From Ianthella basta (Eukaryota; Porifera; Demospongiae; Verongiida; Ianthellidae): a stretch of 64,000 bases of DNA. The notes beneath the pieces are model-generated. The model had not been told where the DNA came from, did no database searches, and saw only the letters and a list, made by a program, of their open reading frames with translations. This document shows, one piece after another, positions 49,301 through 61,300 of this stretch. A program made the position numbers and the translations under genes. Each line of letters starts with the position of its first letter. Within the stretch, counting starts at the first letter, position 1. Location of the stretch: the NCBI GenBank assembly GCA_964019415.1, contig OZ025873.1, forward strand, positions 2,792,982-2,856,981, in the 5' to 3' direction.

Positions 49301-52300
49301 TGGTACAGTTCTGGAAACAAACATGTTTGAACAAACTATCACCATTCAGCTCATCAGAGATGACTTCTCTGAGATTAAGCTCAACAGTGGATTGGGAAAC
49401 ACTGAAAATGACACCGTGGCTATGGTGACTGCCAACTCCTTTCTTGATGTCTCTGGTGTGTACAACTTGGAGCAGACATTACGTGCTGACAGAGTTGTAC
49501 TGGACCAAACCAGGCCTGCATTGGACTACTTTGTTTTTGATATCGAGAATGGTGTGATGAACCTAACTTTCACCGATGTGGTTGTGACGAGAACATTCGA
49601 TGCCACAGCTTTCACCCTCCAGAATGCCAGAACTGGGACACAAAGAATCACTCTGACAAATGGTACAAGGACAAGCAGCCCCAATGGCTACCAAATTTCT
49701 GTTGCATTCTCTTCAGATGATCTCTTGAGGCTGAAGCTTACACCTGGCCTGGCAAAGAACATCAGTAACACCTACCTCACAATGCAGGCCTTTGCAATTG
49801 ATGATCTTCAAGGATTAGATGTGTTGGCAGTCACCGATGGGAAGGCTTTCCAAGCTTTGGATTATATTCCTGATGAAGCACCTCCAGTCCTCATTGCCTT
49901 CGATGTAGACATCACTGCAGGGACACTGACCTTCTCTTTCAATGAAGCAGTCAACCGCTCCACCTTTGTTGCTTCCTCGCTTACCATTGCCTCCGATACA
50001 AGTGGGACTTCTGGATACACACTCACTTCCCTGGAGTCTCTGGAGTTGTCATCAGATGCTCAAACTGTGGTTGCCATGTTCTCCAGAAATGACCTGAATA
50101 TCATCAAGAATATGACGGACATTGCCACATCAGAAACAAACACAGTGCTCATAGCTGACTTTGGGTGGGTCCAAGACCTTGTGGCCAACAGGGCTGAGCA
50201 CATTGCAGGTGAGGCAGTCAGTTCCTTCAGGAATGACTCCGTAGCACCTATAATCCTCTCCTACACACTGGACATGAATCTAGGTCAGCTGGTCCTCTCT
50301 TTCTCAGAAACAGTGCGCTCTGATACAGTCAGTTTTGGAGCATATTCCCTTCAGCCACAGTACAACTCCACACTCATCCCTACAAGAGTTCATACACTCA
50401 CTGATGCAACTGTTCAGTCACAAGCACTGGATGTGGTTGTCATCGACTTCAGAGAAGCTGATATCTTTGCAATCAATGAGATCCCTGAACTTGCCACTAG
50501 TGCTATGACCACCTTCATCTCAGTGCGGCCTAGTGGTGCCTCTGACACAGCTGGCAATGCCATTGATGAGATTTTTATTGGAGCTGGCCTTGTGGCTGAT
50601 CGGTATATTGCTGATTCAATTGAACCCAACCTCTTGGAGTTCACGCTCAACCTTGATGAAAACATCCTCTCACTAACTTTCGATGAAGTTGTTCGCGGCC
50701 AATCCATTAATACATCTGGGATAACCATTCAATCAACTGCTAGAAGCAGTGGTGCAACCATTTCACACACACTGAGTGGAGGCACCCCAGACGATGTCTT
50801 TGCCTTGGTGGTCAATGTAACCCTCTCCCTGGCTGACAAGGCTGTGCTTGATTCAACTCCAAGACTTGCAGAGTCTTCCATTAACACCTTCCTTGCAGTT
50901 AGTGCTGGTGCAGTCCTAGACACCAGTCCACTGAATGGTGGCAATCCCCTGGTGGAAATACCAACCAGTGCTGCCCAGCGAATCTCTGAGGAGGTTATCT
51001 TAGATAGCACTCCACCACGTCTTCTAGGGTTTGTCCTCAATCTCTCAGATATCAGCATCACTCTGACCTTCTCTGAGTACATTGATGTCAGTCTAATCAA
51101 CTTTGAAGGTTTACGGGTGGAGAACAGGGCCAGTGGCGCTTCTGTGTCTGAATCCCTCACGAACTCCCTGCTGGCTGAAGGGCAAAACAACTCCAACATC
51201 ATCCGAATTAAACTTGACCCTCTTGACTTCAAGTCAATCCAAGAGGAGGCACCCAACATTGCTACATTTGCTGGCAATACCTACCTGAGGATTTCCACCA
51301 ATTCCATCACAGACCTGAGTATGAACATGTTTGTGGAAGACACTCTTGCCCAACAAGTGACACAGCTGGTGGCAGATGAGCGCCCACCAGAATTGATCTC
51401 CTATGTGCTGAGTAAGGGTCTGAGAAGATTGGTTCTGACTTTCTCTGAGCCTTTGTTGTTCAGTTCCATTAATTACAATCAACTGATGCTCAAGAACAAT
51501 GTTAGCAGCATGGCATTTGGCATCCCAAACACGGTGAAGTCTGCCGAGGACCTCAGCCCAGACGGTACTATTCTCACTATCAACATTAACACCACAGACT
51601 TTGACAACCTTAACGCCAATGATATTGCCACTCTTGTTAACAACACCTTCTTGTTCTTTAGTAGTGCATTTGCTGAAGATCTGGCAGAAAATAGGATCAT
51701 AGCCATACTCAACTCAGAGGCACAGCAAGTCCAGGAGATTGCAGATGACCAGCTTCCACCAAGCTTAGACAGGTTTACTCTTGATTTGAACACCGGAATT
51801 CTTCAACTGGATTTCACAGAAACGTTGCTGGCTACCTCCTTCAATGTGAGTGGTTTGGCTCTTCAGAATGCTGTCAGCTCTCCAAGTAGGACTATATCTA
51901 TTGCAAGTGTCAGTACAGTGATAGTTGGTCCCACAGTTACACTCCAACTGACTTCTGAGACCCTTAATGCAATCAAGGGTGAAAGCAGCATTGGCAACAA
52001 CAGGCAGGACACCTTCATCACCATGGAGGCCTTTACTGCTGAGGATGTGGACAATATGCGAGTTGTTCCCATCCTAAGTTCTGCAGCATTGGCTGCATCG
52101 TTTGTGGAGTCAGACACCACTGGGCCAACACTGGATGGCTTTGACATCAACATGGACACTGGAGATGTGGTGCTGTCATTTTCTGAACTAGTTGTGACAT
52201 CATCTTTCGTGACATCATCTCTAACGCTTCAGTCGGCTTCCAACAGTTCTGCTGTATCCGTTAGCCTGGCATCAGCCACATTCACACCATCTAGTGTAGC

Positions 52301-55300
52301 CTTGCCACAAGTCTCAATTACCTTGCCAATGAATCTTTTGAATGACATCAAGCGAGTTACCTTGTGCAGAGATAACAGTACCTGCTACATCACGTTTTTG
52401 GCAAGCATAGTCCAGGATGTCTTTGGATTTGACAATACTGCACGCACTAGTGCTGACGCAGCTATGGTGGTGAACTTTGTACCTGATAGGACCTCTCCCA
52501 GTTACAGCACTGTAGACCTCTTTGATCTGGACAGTGGAGTGCTTAACATATCCTTTGACGAACCACTGAATGAAGCCAGTTTCAACTTCTCTCAGCTTTA
52601 TGTACAAGACACTGTGACTGAAGGACCTACAACAGTTATGGTCAGCCTTGAAAACTCCACCATTGTTGATCTGGTTGATGGGCGGTACTCCTTCCAGCTC
52701 ACTGAGGAGATCATCACTGCCATCAAGAGGGAACAGACGCTATGCACTCGACAAGTAGACTGCTTTGTACGATTTGCAGCTGGCTTTGTAATGGATGTGT
52801 TTGACAACATGGTGACACCTCTTGATGATTCAGCATTGTTCAACTCACTGCCTGTGATGTTTGTTAATGACATGAGGGACCCTAACACTACTGGTTTCTC
52901 TATAGACCTGAATGCAGGACGGTTGACTCTATTTTTTGATGAAGTAGTGGAGGCTAACACGTTCCGTCCCACTGAAGTTACTTTTGTACCTTCTGTGAAT
53001 GCCAGTGTGTCAGAGGGGGTTACCTTGACAACCACAAATGTGATTACTAATGAAATAACAGATGAGGTCATTATCACACTCTCGGACATTGATGTACAAG
53101 CAATCCAGGCCAACTTGGATCTGGGCACCACCAGAGAGAACACGTTCCTCCTCTTTTCTTCAGACATGATAAGGGATGCTGCTGGCCGCTCGGTGATACC
53201 TCGTCTAGAGGGAGATGCACTACCAGTTACCGACTTCATCCGTGATAATGTTCCGCCCACTCTTTTGCAGTTTTCAGCTATCAACCTCAATTCTGGCACC
53301 ATCTCTCTCTCATTTTCAGAGCCCATGCTGGAAACTGTTGTGGATGCTATGAGGGTTGAACTCTCTTCAGAGCAAAGTGGAGGCACTGTGCTGAACCTAA
53401 CATCCTTCTCCAATGTCACTGGTCAGCAGTCAAGGACTCTTTTGGTTCTGTCTATTAGTGAAGAGGACTTAAGGGAGATCCAGAGGAGATCTGATTTAGC
53501 ATTTGACCAGCAGTCCACATTTGTCAAGGTGTACCAAGGTGCTTTCTTTGATGTTGCAAACAATCCTGTGGATGAAAGTGCGCGTTTGCCTGCACCTGCC
53601 TACATTCCAGACACCACTCCTCCTGTGCTGCTCAACTACACACTGGACTTGAACCAAGGTGTCATATTGTTCACATTTAGTGAAGTTGTGCGTGACACCA
53701 CTTTGATGGCAGCAGAACTCACCATATTCAACTCCAATGCAACAGTTGTATCCTCAACAGAGATGCTCCAACTGAGTGGGGGTGTCATTCAGAATGGCCC
53801 AAGCCACACACCAGAGCTGAGGCTGGATGAATTTGATCTCAACTTACTAAAATCTCTGGACCAACTAGCCACCACAGTGGATGACACTTTCATATCGTTT
53901 TCGAGCTTGTTCATCCGAGATATGGCCCAGCCTGGCATCCAAGTGATAGCTGTGACACGACAACAAGCTGGTGGGTACATTGATGATATCATTGGGCCAT
54001 CCCTACTCTCCTACACCTTCAACCTCTCCAGTGGGGTTGTTGTTCTAGTCTTCTCAGAATATGTTAACAGCAGCAGCTTCCAGCCAACGCAGATCACCAT
54101 ACAGAACTCTGACAACTTGCTGGACCCAGGCTTTGATCGTCTTACTCTTACAGGTGGATCCCTGCTTCCGGCTTCCTCCTTGCAAGAGATTGTCCTCCAG
54201 TTGGTACCGGAGGACATTGATCACCTTCGCAGCACAATGGGAATTGCCGAAGTACTGAGCAACACCTTCCTTTCAGCCACAGAGAATCTTGTTACTGATG
54301 GTGCTGGTAACCTTTTCCAAGCCATTCCAGCTATTTCTGCAAGAAGAGCATCTAATTTCACTCTGGATACTACCCCACCATCTCTTGTGTCCTTCAGTTT
54401 TGACCTAAACAAAGGTGTTCTTGTACTGACCTTCAATGAAGCTGTAGTGGAAGACTCTTTCCAGCCCACCCGCATTCTCCTCACAAGCCCTGCAGGTAGT
54501 TTGTATATGGTACAAGACGCAACATCTGAGCCAGTAGATATCACCACCATTCGAGTTCAGTTGAGTCAGTTGGACTTGAATGAGATCAAAGCTGACACTG
54601 AACTGGCTCTGTCTAATGACACCACTGGAATATTGCCACAGTATGACCTCATCAGGGACAATAGCAACAATTCACTCTTAACTTCATCCATTGCTGTCTA
54701 TGCAAGCACCTATGTCGGTGACTCTGAAAGACCTCTGTTACTAGGGTTTGTGCTGGATTTGACTGCAAGAGCACTTCTACTTACCTTCAATGAGACCATT
54801 GATGCTAGAAATATAACCTTCTCTGAAATCTTTATCCAGAACAGGGCAGAGGGTGGCGGAGACAGGATATCAATTGACACCAGCTTTACCAACTCGCCAA
54901 ATGCCCCAGAAATCATGATCACCTTTTCCTTGCAAGTTATAAGTGCCATAAAAGCTAATGTAGTGCTAGGCACTGAAGTGGACAACACCTTTCTTTCTTT
55001 CTCAGAAACTGCATTCCGTGATCCCTCAGGCAATCCAATTATTCCTGTTTCATCAAGAAATGCCTTCAGGGCATCAAACCACACTGCAGACTCAGCCCCT
55101 CCAGTACTGCTAGCATACACAGTGGACCCAAATGATGACACTTTGACTCTTACCTTTGATGAAGTTGTTGATGCTACCTCATTCAACTTCTCCCAGTTCA
55201 CGCTGTTCTCTGCAGATGATGTCAATGCTACTGAATACACTTTGAATGGAGGCACTGTCTCTGCTGTTAATGACTCTGTAGTGACAATCACATTTGATTT

Positions 55301-58300
55301 TGATGACATCAATGCCTTGAAGAGTGATCCCACTATTCTGATATCTGATGAAACCACTTTCCTCATGCTGGGATCAGGTGCAGTGGCTGACACTAATGGA
55401 AACATCTTTGTGGGTACGCCAAGGATCCAAGGGACTTACATTCCTGATACTACTCCTCCAGAGCTCATACGATTTGATGTCCTGATGCAAGGAGGAACAG
55501 AGCCTCTGGAGATTGTTCTGCACTTCTCAGAAGCAGTTGCTGCTGATGTCCTTACAAGTACTTTGCAACGAATCAGGCTGCAAAGGTCAACAGTTTCTGA
55601 TGCAAGCACTGATGTTACACTCAGTGGTGGATTTGTGGATGTAGGCAACATGGTCGACATTACCATCACGGTGGATGCAAACGACTTAGCAGACATGCGC
55701 AGCAGACCTCCCCTCTGTCAGAGTAATGCTACCTGCTACCTCGATGTTAGTAGCTCACTTGTGTCTGATACTAGTGGTCAGCCAATGCAAGTCCCCATCA
55801 CTCCTCTCAGCCCCAGCCTGTTCACCGCTGATTTGGTTAGGCCTCGGCTTCTTCGATTCTCATTGAACGTTGACAATGGCTTGCTCAACCTCACCTTTAG
55901 TGAAGCAGTGAATGGAAGCACACTGAATCCATCAGGCCTGTTCCTACAAGGAGCTGTAAACAACAACACCTTCTCACAGCAGCTAGTAAACAGCACGGTG
56001 GAGACGTTGACAGTGTCTGACGAGATATCTGTCATCGTCAGTGCACAGGTACTGGACACAATGAAGGTGTTACCAGAACTTGCATCCAGTCCAAGTACCA
56101 CTTTCCTGTCCCTTGATGCTGCTTCAACTGCCCTGAGAGACATTGCAAACAACTTGGTTGATGATGTGCCATCTACCAGTGCTGTTATGGTTACAACATA
56201 CATTTCAGACATGGTACCTCCCACTTTGGTATCCTTCAGTGTGAATATGAATGATGGCACTGTTGACTTTGAGTTTAATGAAGCTGTGGACATAAACATC
56301 ACTATACCTTCACGCATCACCTTTACAAATGCAGATGGATCCTCCTCCTACACACTGACTGGGGGCAGCAGCAACCAGCTGTTTGCCTCTTCCTTCACCT
56401 GGGAATTCACTGCTGAAGACCACAACCAGCTGAAAGCACGTTCAGACCTTGCCACTGATAGAACAAACACCTTTCTCACACTGCAACAAGGTGCATTCTC
56501 TGATGCTGCAGGAAACCCCATTGCCCCATTATCTAGGGTCCCTGCAACTGGGTTTATCAAGGACGTTGGCCGGCCAATACTTCTGACATTTGACATGAAC
56601 ATTGATCAGTCCATCCTTGTGTTTCATTTTGATGAAACTGTCAATGTGTCATCTTTGATGGTATCAGAGATTTCCCTTAGTGATGGAAGTGGTGTAAGCT
56701 ATGCACTGAACACAAGTGTCTCTAACCAAGGGCCAAGTCCAGATGTCACTGTGTCCATCTCATTTGATGACTTGAATATTCTAAAAGCAAGACGAATCTG
56801 CCTTACCAACATCACTTGTTTCCTGACCTTCAGTGATGCCCTAATTGAGGACATGGTCAATGCCACTGTCATTCCACGGTCACTTGTCCCTGTTGACATG
56901 TACACAGCAGACCTTTCCTCACCTCAACTGGCTGCATTCATGGAAATAAACCTGATACAAGGAACTATTACACTAGAATTCTCTGAAACTATCGATTCAT
57001 CAACATTCAATCCAACAGGTCTTAGACTGCAGTCTTTGTTTGTAAGGGAGCAGTTCACTAGTGAACTGAACATCACCAATGGCACACTACTCACTGGAGA
57101 TAGCACCACAGTCAGGTTCGAGTTGTCGCCTACTGATTTCACTGCTCTTCGTGACAACCCAGAACTCTGTGACAGACGTGCTCACTGCTACATTGTTGCT
57201 GATTCTTTCACTGTTCAAGATGTATCAGGGCTTGATCTTAGCCCTGTACAAGAAGTGTCACCAGGATTCATTGCACAAGCCTTCATCTATGATTTCCTCA
57301 TGCCAGAGCTGTTGCACTTCGACCTGGACATGAACATTGGCCTCCTGACTCTGGAGTTTTCAGAACCAATGTCAGTGGACTCTTTCCAATATGAAGGCAT
57401 TACACTTCTCTCGTCTGTCAATGCTACAGCTGAGGAGAGATTCACTCTGGTTACAATGGATGTGTTCACAAACAGCACCAACGGGAACATGCTAGTCACT
57501 ATCTACATTCTACCTCCATCCTTGAATGACCTGAAAGCACGCAATGTGGCTAGTGCAAGGAACAATACATACTTGAGCATCCTTTCCACTGCTGCAACAG
57601 ATGCTGCTGTTGAGCCAAATCAGGTGTTGAGTATACTGCCATCGTCACCTCAGGCTGTGAGGGCCTACACTGGGGACAGTACACCACCACAGCTTGTCCG
57701 CTTTATGGTGGATCTGAATGACAACTCAATTACGTTCAGTTTTGATGAACCAGTTCTGCCTAGTTCTGTTCTCGTGAATCAAATAGTCATCTCCAACTCG
57801 TCCATTGACCCATCTTTCAATCACTCCCTCACAGGAGGTGTGGTTCGAGAGAGAAACATGGCCACCTCCACTACCATCACTATTGATTTGCTACGAGATG
57901 ACATCCAGGCTCTTAAGAGCATGGTAGGTTTTGCAGGCAATGAGAATGAAACATACGTTGGCTTCAGCATGGGAACATTTGAGGATACCAGTGGCAACCG
58001 AATCAACCCACTGTTTGGACACCAGGCCTTCCTCCTCACACCTGACTCCACTCGAGTGATGCTGCTCGGCTTCTCTGTGAACATTGATGATGCGACACTA
58101 ACCCTAACCTTTGATGATACCGTTCAGAGTTCTTCATTAGATGCCAGTGCAATTGCTTTGCTGAATGGTGTGTCTGCCTCAGAAGATAACACTGTGCGAC
58201 TGTCTAAACTGACCCGGAGCAACAGTTCAGATGGATTCGAGACCACTGCTTATATCCATTCTTCTGACCTCCTCAAAATCAAATCTGCGGAGAATGTTGC

Positions 58301-61300
58301 CAATGAACTGAATGACACCTACATCACTTTCCAGGCCTTTGGCATCCAGGACACAAATGGTTTGAATGTTTTGGCTGTCACCAACGGTAGTGCCATCCAA
58401 GCAAACAGCTATGTTGGTGACTCCTCTCCTCCATCTCTGATCAGTTTTGATCTGGATCTTAACAGTGGCTCTGTTAGACTCACTTTCAATGATTTCGTGG
58501 ACGTCTCAACATTTATCCCATCTGCTGTGACATTGCACTCATCATCTGTGGCTGGACTCCCGTTCACCTTGGCTACTGATGGTGTTACACGATCAGTTGA
58601 TGGATTTTCCCTTGAAGTACAGCTTACATCTGATCTCCTTGACTCCATTAAAGGGGAACCTGCACTAGGGAATTCTTCAGCAAATACATTTGTGTCAATG
58701 GAAGCAGGAGCAGTAAAGGATCTGGCTGGAAACAATGTGACTGCCCTCTCTACTCGCTTGCCTGCAAGTAGTGTAGTTCCTGATGCCTCTCCACCTGAGA
58801 TTGTGGCCTTTGAATTGGATCTGAATGAAGGAATTATCACATTCAACTTCTCTGAGATTGTGCAGGTCTCTACTTTGGACTTGCAAGGATTTTCTCTGCA
58901 GCCAAGGATTGACTCATCCCGAGTGCCAGGTCAGATACTGACTTTCAATCCTGGAACAGTTCTTGAGGTATGCTCTGCTGTCACTGCCATGTAGTATATG
59001 CTGCAAGATGCATGTTCCCTGATTTTTGCATTGTGTACATACATGTGTCAGCATACTGCACATGATTTGAAACTGAGTTTCTACTTACAAGCTTATCAGA
59101 ACACATACTGTACAAAGGACTAAGTGGTTAGAGGAAGTACGTATCCTCATAGAGACCTAAGCATTCCATATTTGCCTGTGGTGATAGCGTCTTTGTGTAA
59201 TATGCCAGACATGGCCATCTGTTGAGATTGGGTGCTTTCTCATGACAAATAATGATTCAGGAAGGAAGTGACACAGTAATATGTATTAGTGCACAACAGC
59301 AACAAATCTGAAAGATGAGCTTCCCTAGTTGATTTTGTTTTTATTATGGACATGGCAGTGTTTATCCTTGTAGATACGTATTTCTGTCTCTGTATGCAGT
59401 ATTTCCAATTCTTGAGGGTTTGTGTGTGCATGTTTGCCCATAATTTTGGGCATATTTTCTGGTTATACGTAAAAGCCTACAGTACTTTTGGGTTGGTTGT
59501 CCTAACCGGACATATGCCATCGGTTATCAGTTAGTGACCTGGTGACGTCATTATCGCTGCTACAAGTCTAGTTGAAGCAGCGGCGTTTGGAACACAGAAG
59601 ACTGGAATAAAGCGTATTCGAACGATTTAAGGCAAAGAACGGTGGGGATGTTTCTGTACCGAGAGGAAAACGCCTCCACGATAAGGGAACAGACAGCGCG
59701 GGGGCTAAACAGACTCGTACCGATCGCATGCAACGATTTTCTGTAACCTGCATTTCAGACCACTGAAAAAACTGTCAAATCACGACCAGTTGGTGTTTCA
59801 AGTCACCCGCCTTTACCACATACCCTGAATCTCCTGTACACCGTCCTCCTATGGAATTGGGTGTACTAAAGGTCACGTAAAAATGACATCACTAGGTTGA
59901 CAATTGATAACCAATAACCGATAGCAACCATCCGGTCAGGACAACCGACCCAAATAGTACTGTATCCTTAGAAGCTTGTGTATTTTGTGCCTTGTACAGT
60001 GATACATAGCTGTAAGAGTACACATACATCTTCTTTGTCCTCATTCAGGTATCTAACAGCAATGTTCTAAATGTTCAGTTCAGTGAAGAAGACCTCAATG
60101 CCATCTTTGCTATTTCCCAGCTGGCTCTAGAGGAGACATCCACATATTTGTCAGTGGTAAACACCAGTGTGCAGGACATTGCTGGGAACTACCTCACACC
60201 TATTGTAGTCACCAGAGGCCTCAGAGCTTTCAGAGTTATTCAGAACAGGAGGGTGCCTGAGTTGATGATGTTCAGCCTGGACATGGCAGTCGGACAGTTG
60301 AACCTGACTTTCTCTGAGACAGTTGTGAGAAGTTCTGTCCAGTTTGACCAAATCACCATCCAAAGCGACATGACCTCAGACAACATCTCTTACACCCTCA
60401 CAAGAGGCACTGTACTTGGCAACACGGAGTCACAGGTGCTTCAAATAGACCTTGACGCAGTGGACTTCTTTGCACTGCAAAAGACCTTGGATCTAGCCAC
60501 TAGCATGGACAACACCTTCCTCTCCATCACCAATCTCTCGGTACTAGATGCCCAGGGGCAAGGGGCAGACCCTGTACCTCCTAGCAATGCTCTACAAGTG
60601 AGCAGATTCATTGCAGATAATTTGCCTCCAATGCTCCAAGGTGCTCGCTTAGACCTAAACAGTGGACAGCTCTTCCTCACATTCAACGAGGTTGTCAGTG
60701 GCTCTTCCATGTCTGATCTCAGCAACATTATTCTGCAAAATAATGCAACCTCGCCATCTATTTCCCTACCAATTGAGGGAACAGTTCAAACTGACTTTGA
60801 TGCCACCCTAGTGATCCAGTTGTCCACAAGTTATCAGAACATGTACAAGAATGAAACTGAAATTGCTACAAGCCCGGCTAACACGTTTGTCTTTCTTCAA
60901 AGAATGACAGTGACAGATGTCAGTGGAATTGCCAACATTGAGTCCACCAGTGGGCTTCGTGTAGATCCAGTGGACCCAGATGAAAGTGGACCAGAACTGC
61001 TCAACTTTAGCCTTGACCTAAACATTGGAGAACTTCGGCTCACATTTGATGAGGTTGTCAATGCAAGTACCTATGAACCAACTTTCTTCACAGTTCAACG
61101 CAGCAATGTGAGTGCTGTAGGTGGCTCTGCTCTGCAGACCAGCTTCCCACCTGGCACCAACAATGATGTAATAGTGGTGACATTGACAGAAGCAGATCTC
61201 AATGAGCTAAAGTCTGATGTTTTGCTGGCAACATCTGCAGCAGACACATTTCTATCAGTCTTGCGAGGAGGCATCAGTGACATGTCAGGTAATCCTCTTG

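Larger units (their letters stand above)
26386..58967 (+). other. Exon 2 of plus gene: 32,582-nt uninterrupted coding exon
   Basis: The frame is open for 10,860 whole codons with no stop. It encodes units 0 to 86 and the first half of unit 87. The right end is CTTGAG before GTATGC at 58968. This is larger than the giant exons of human TTN (about 17 kb) and MUC16 (about 22 kb) as generally described. The open frame over such a length shows that it is under coding constraint and not a decayed array. An in-frame ATG at 26358 lies in intron 1 and would give a start without a signal peptide, so I do not use it. Confidence 0.9.

Noticed and set aside
59346-59753. Small frames in intron 2 on both strands as a possible transposase
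   Set aside because: They are 61-63 codons with no DDE-type motif, and they fall partly outside the element. The element is a non-coding MITE.
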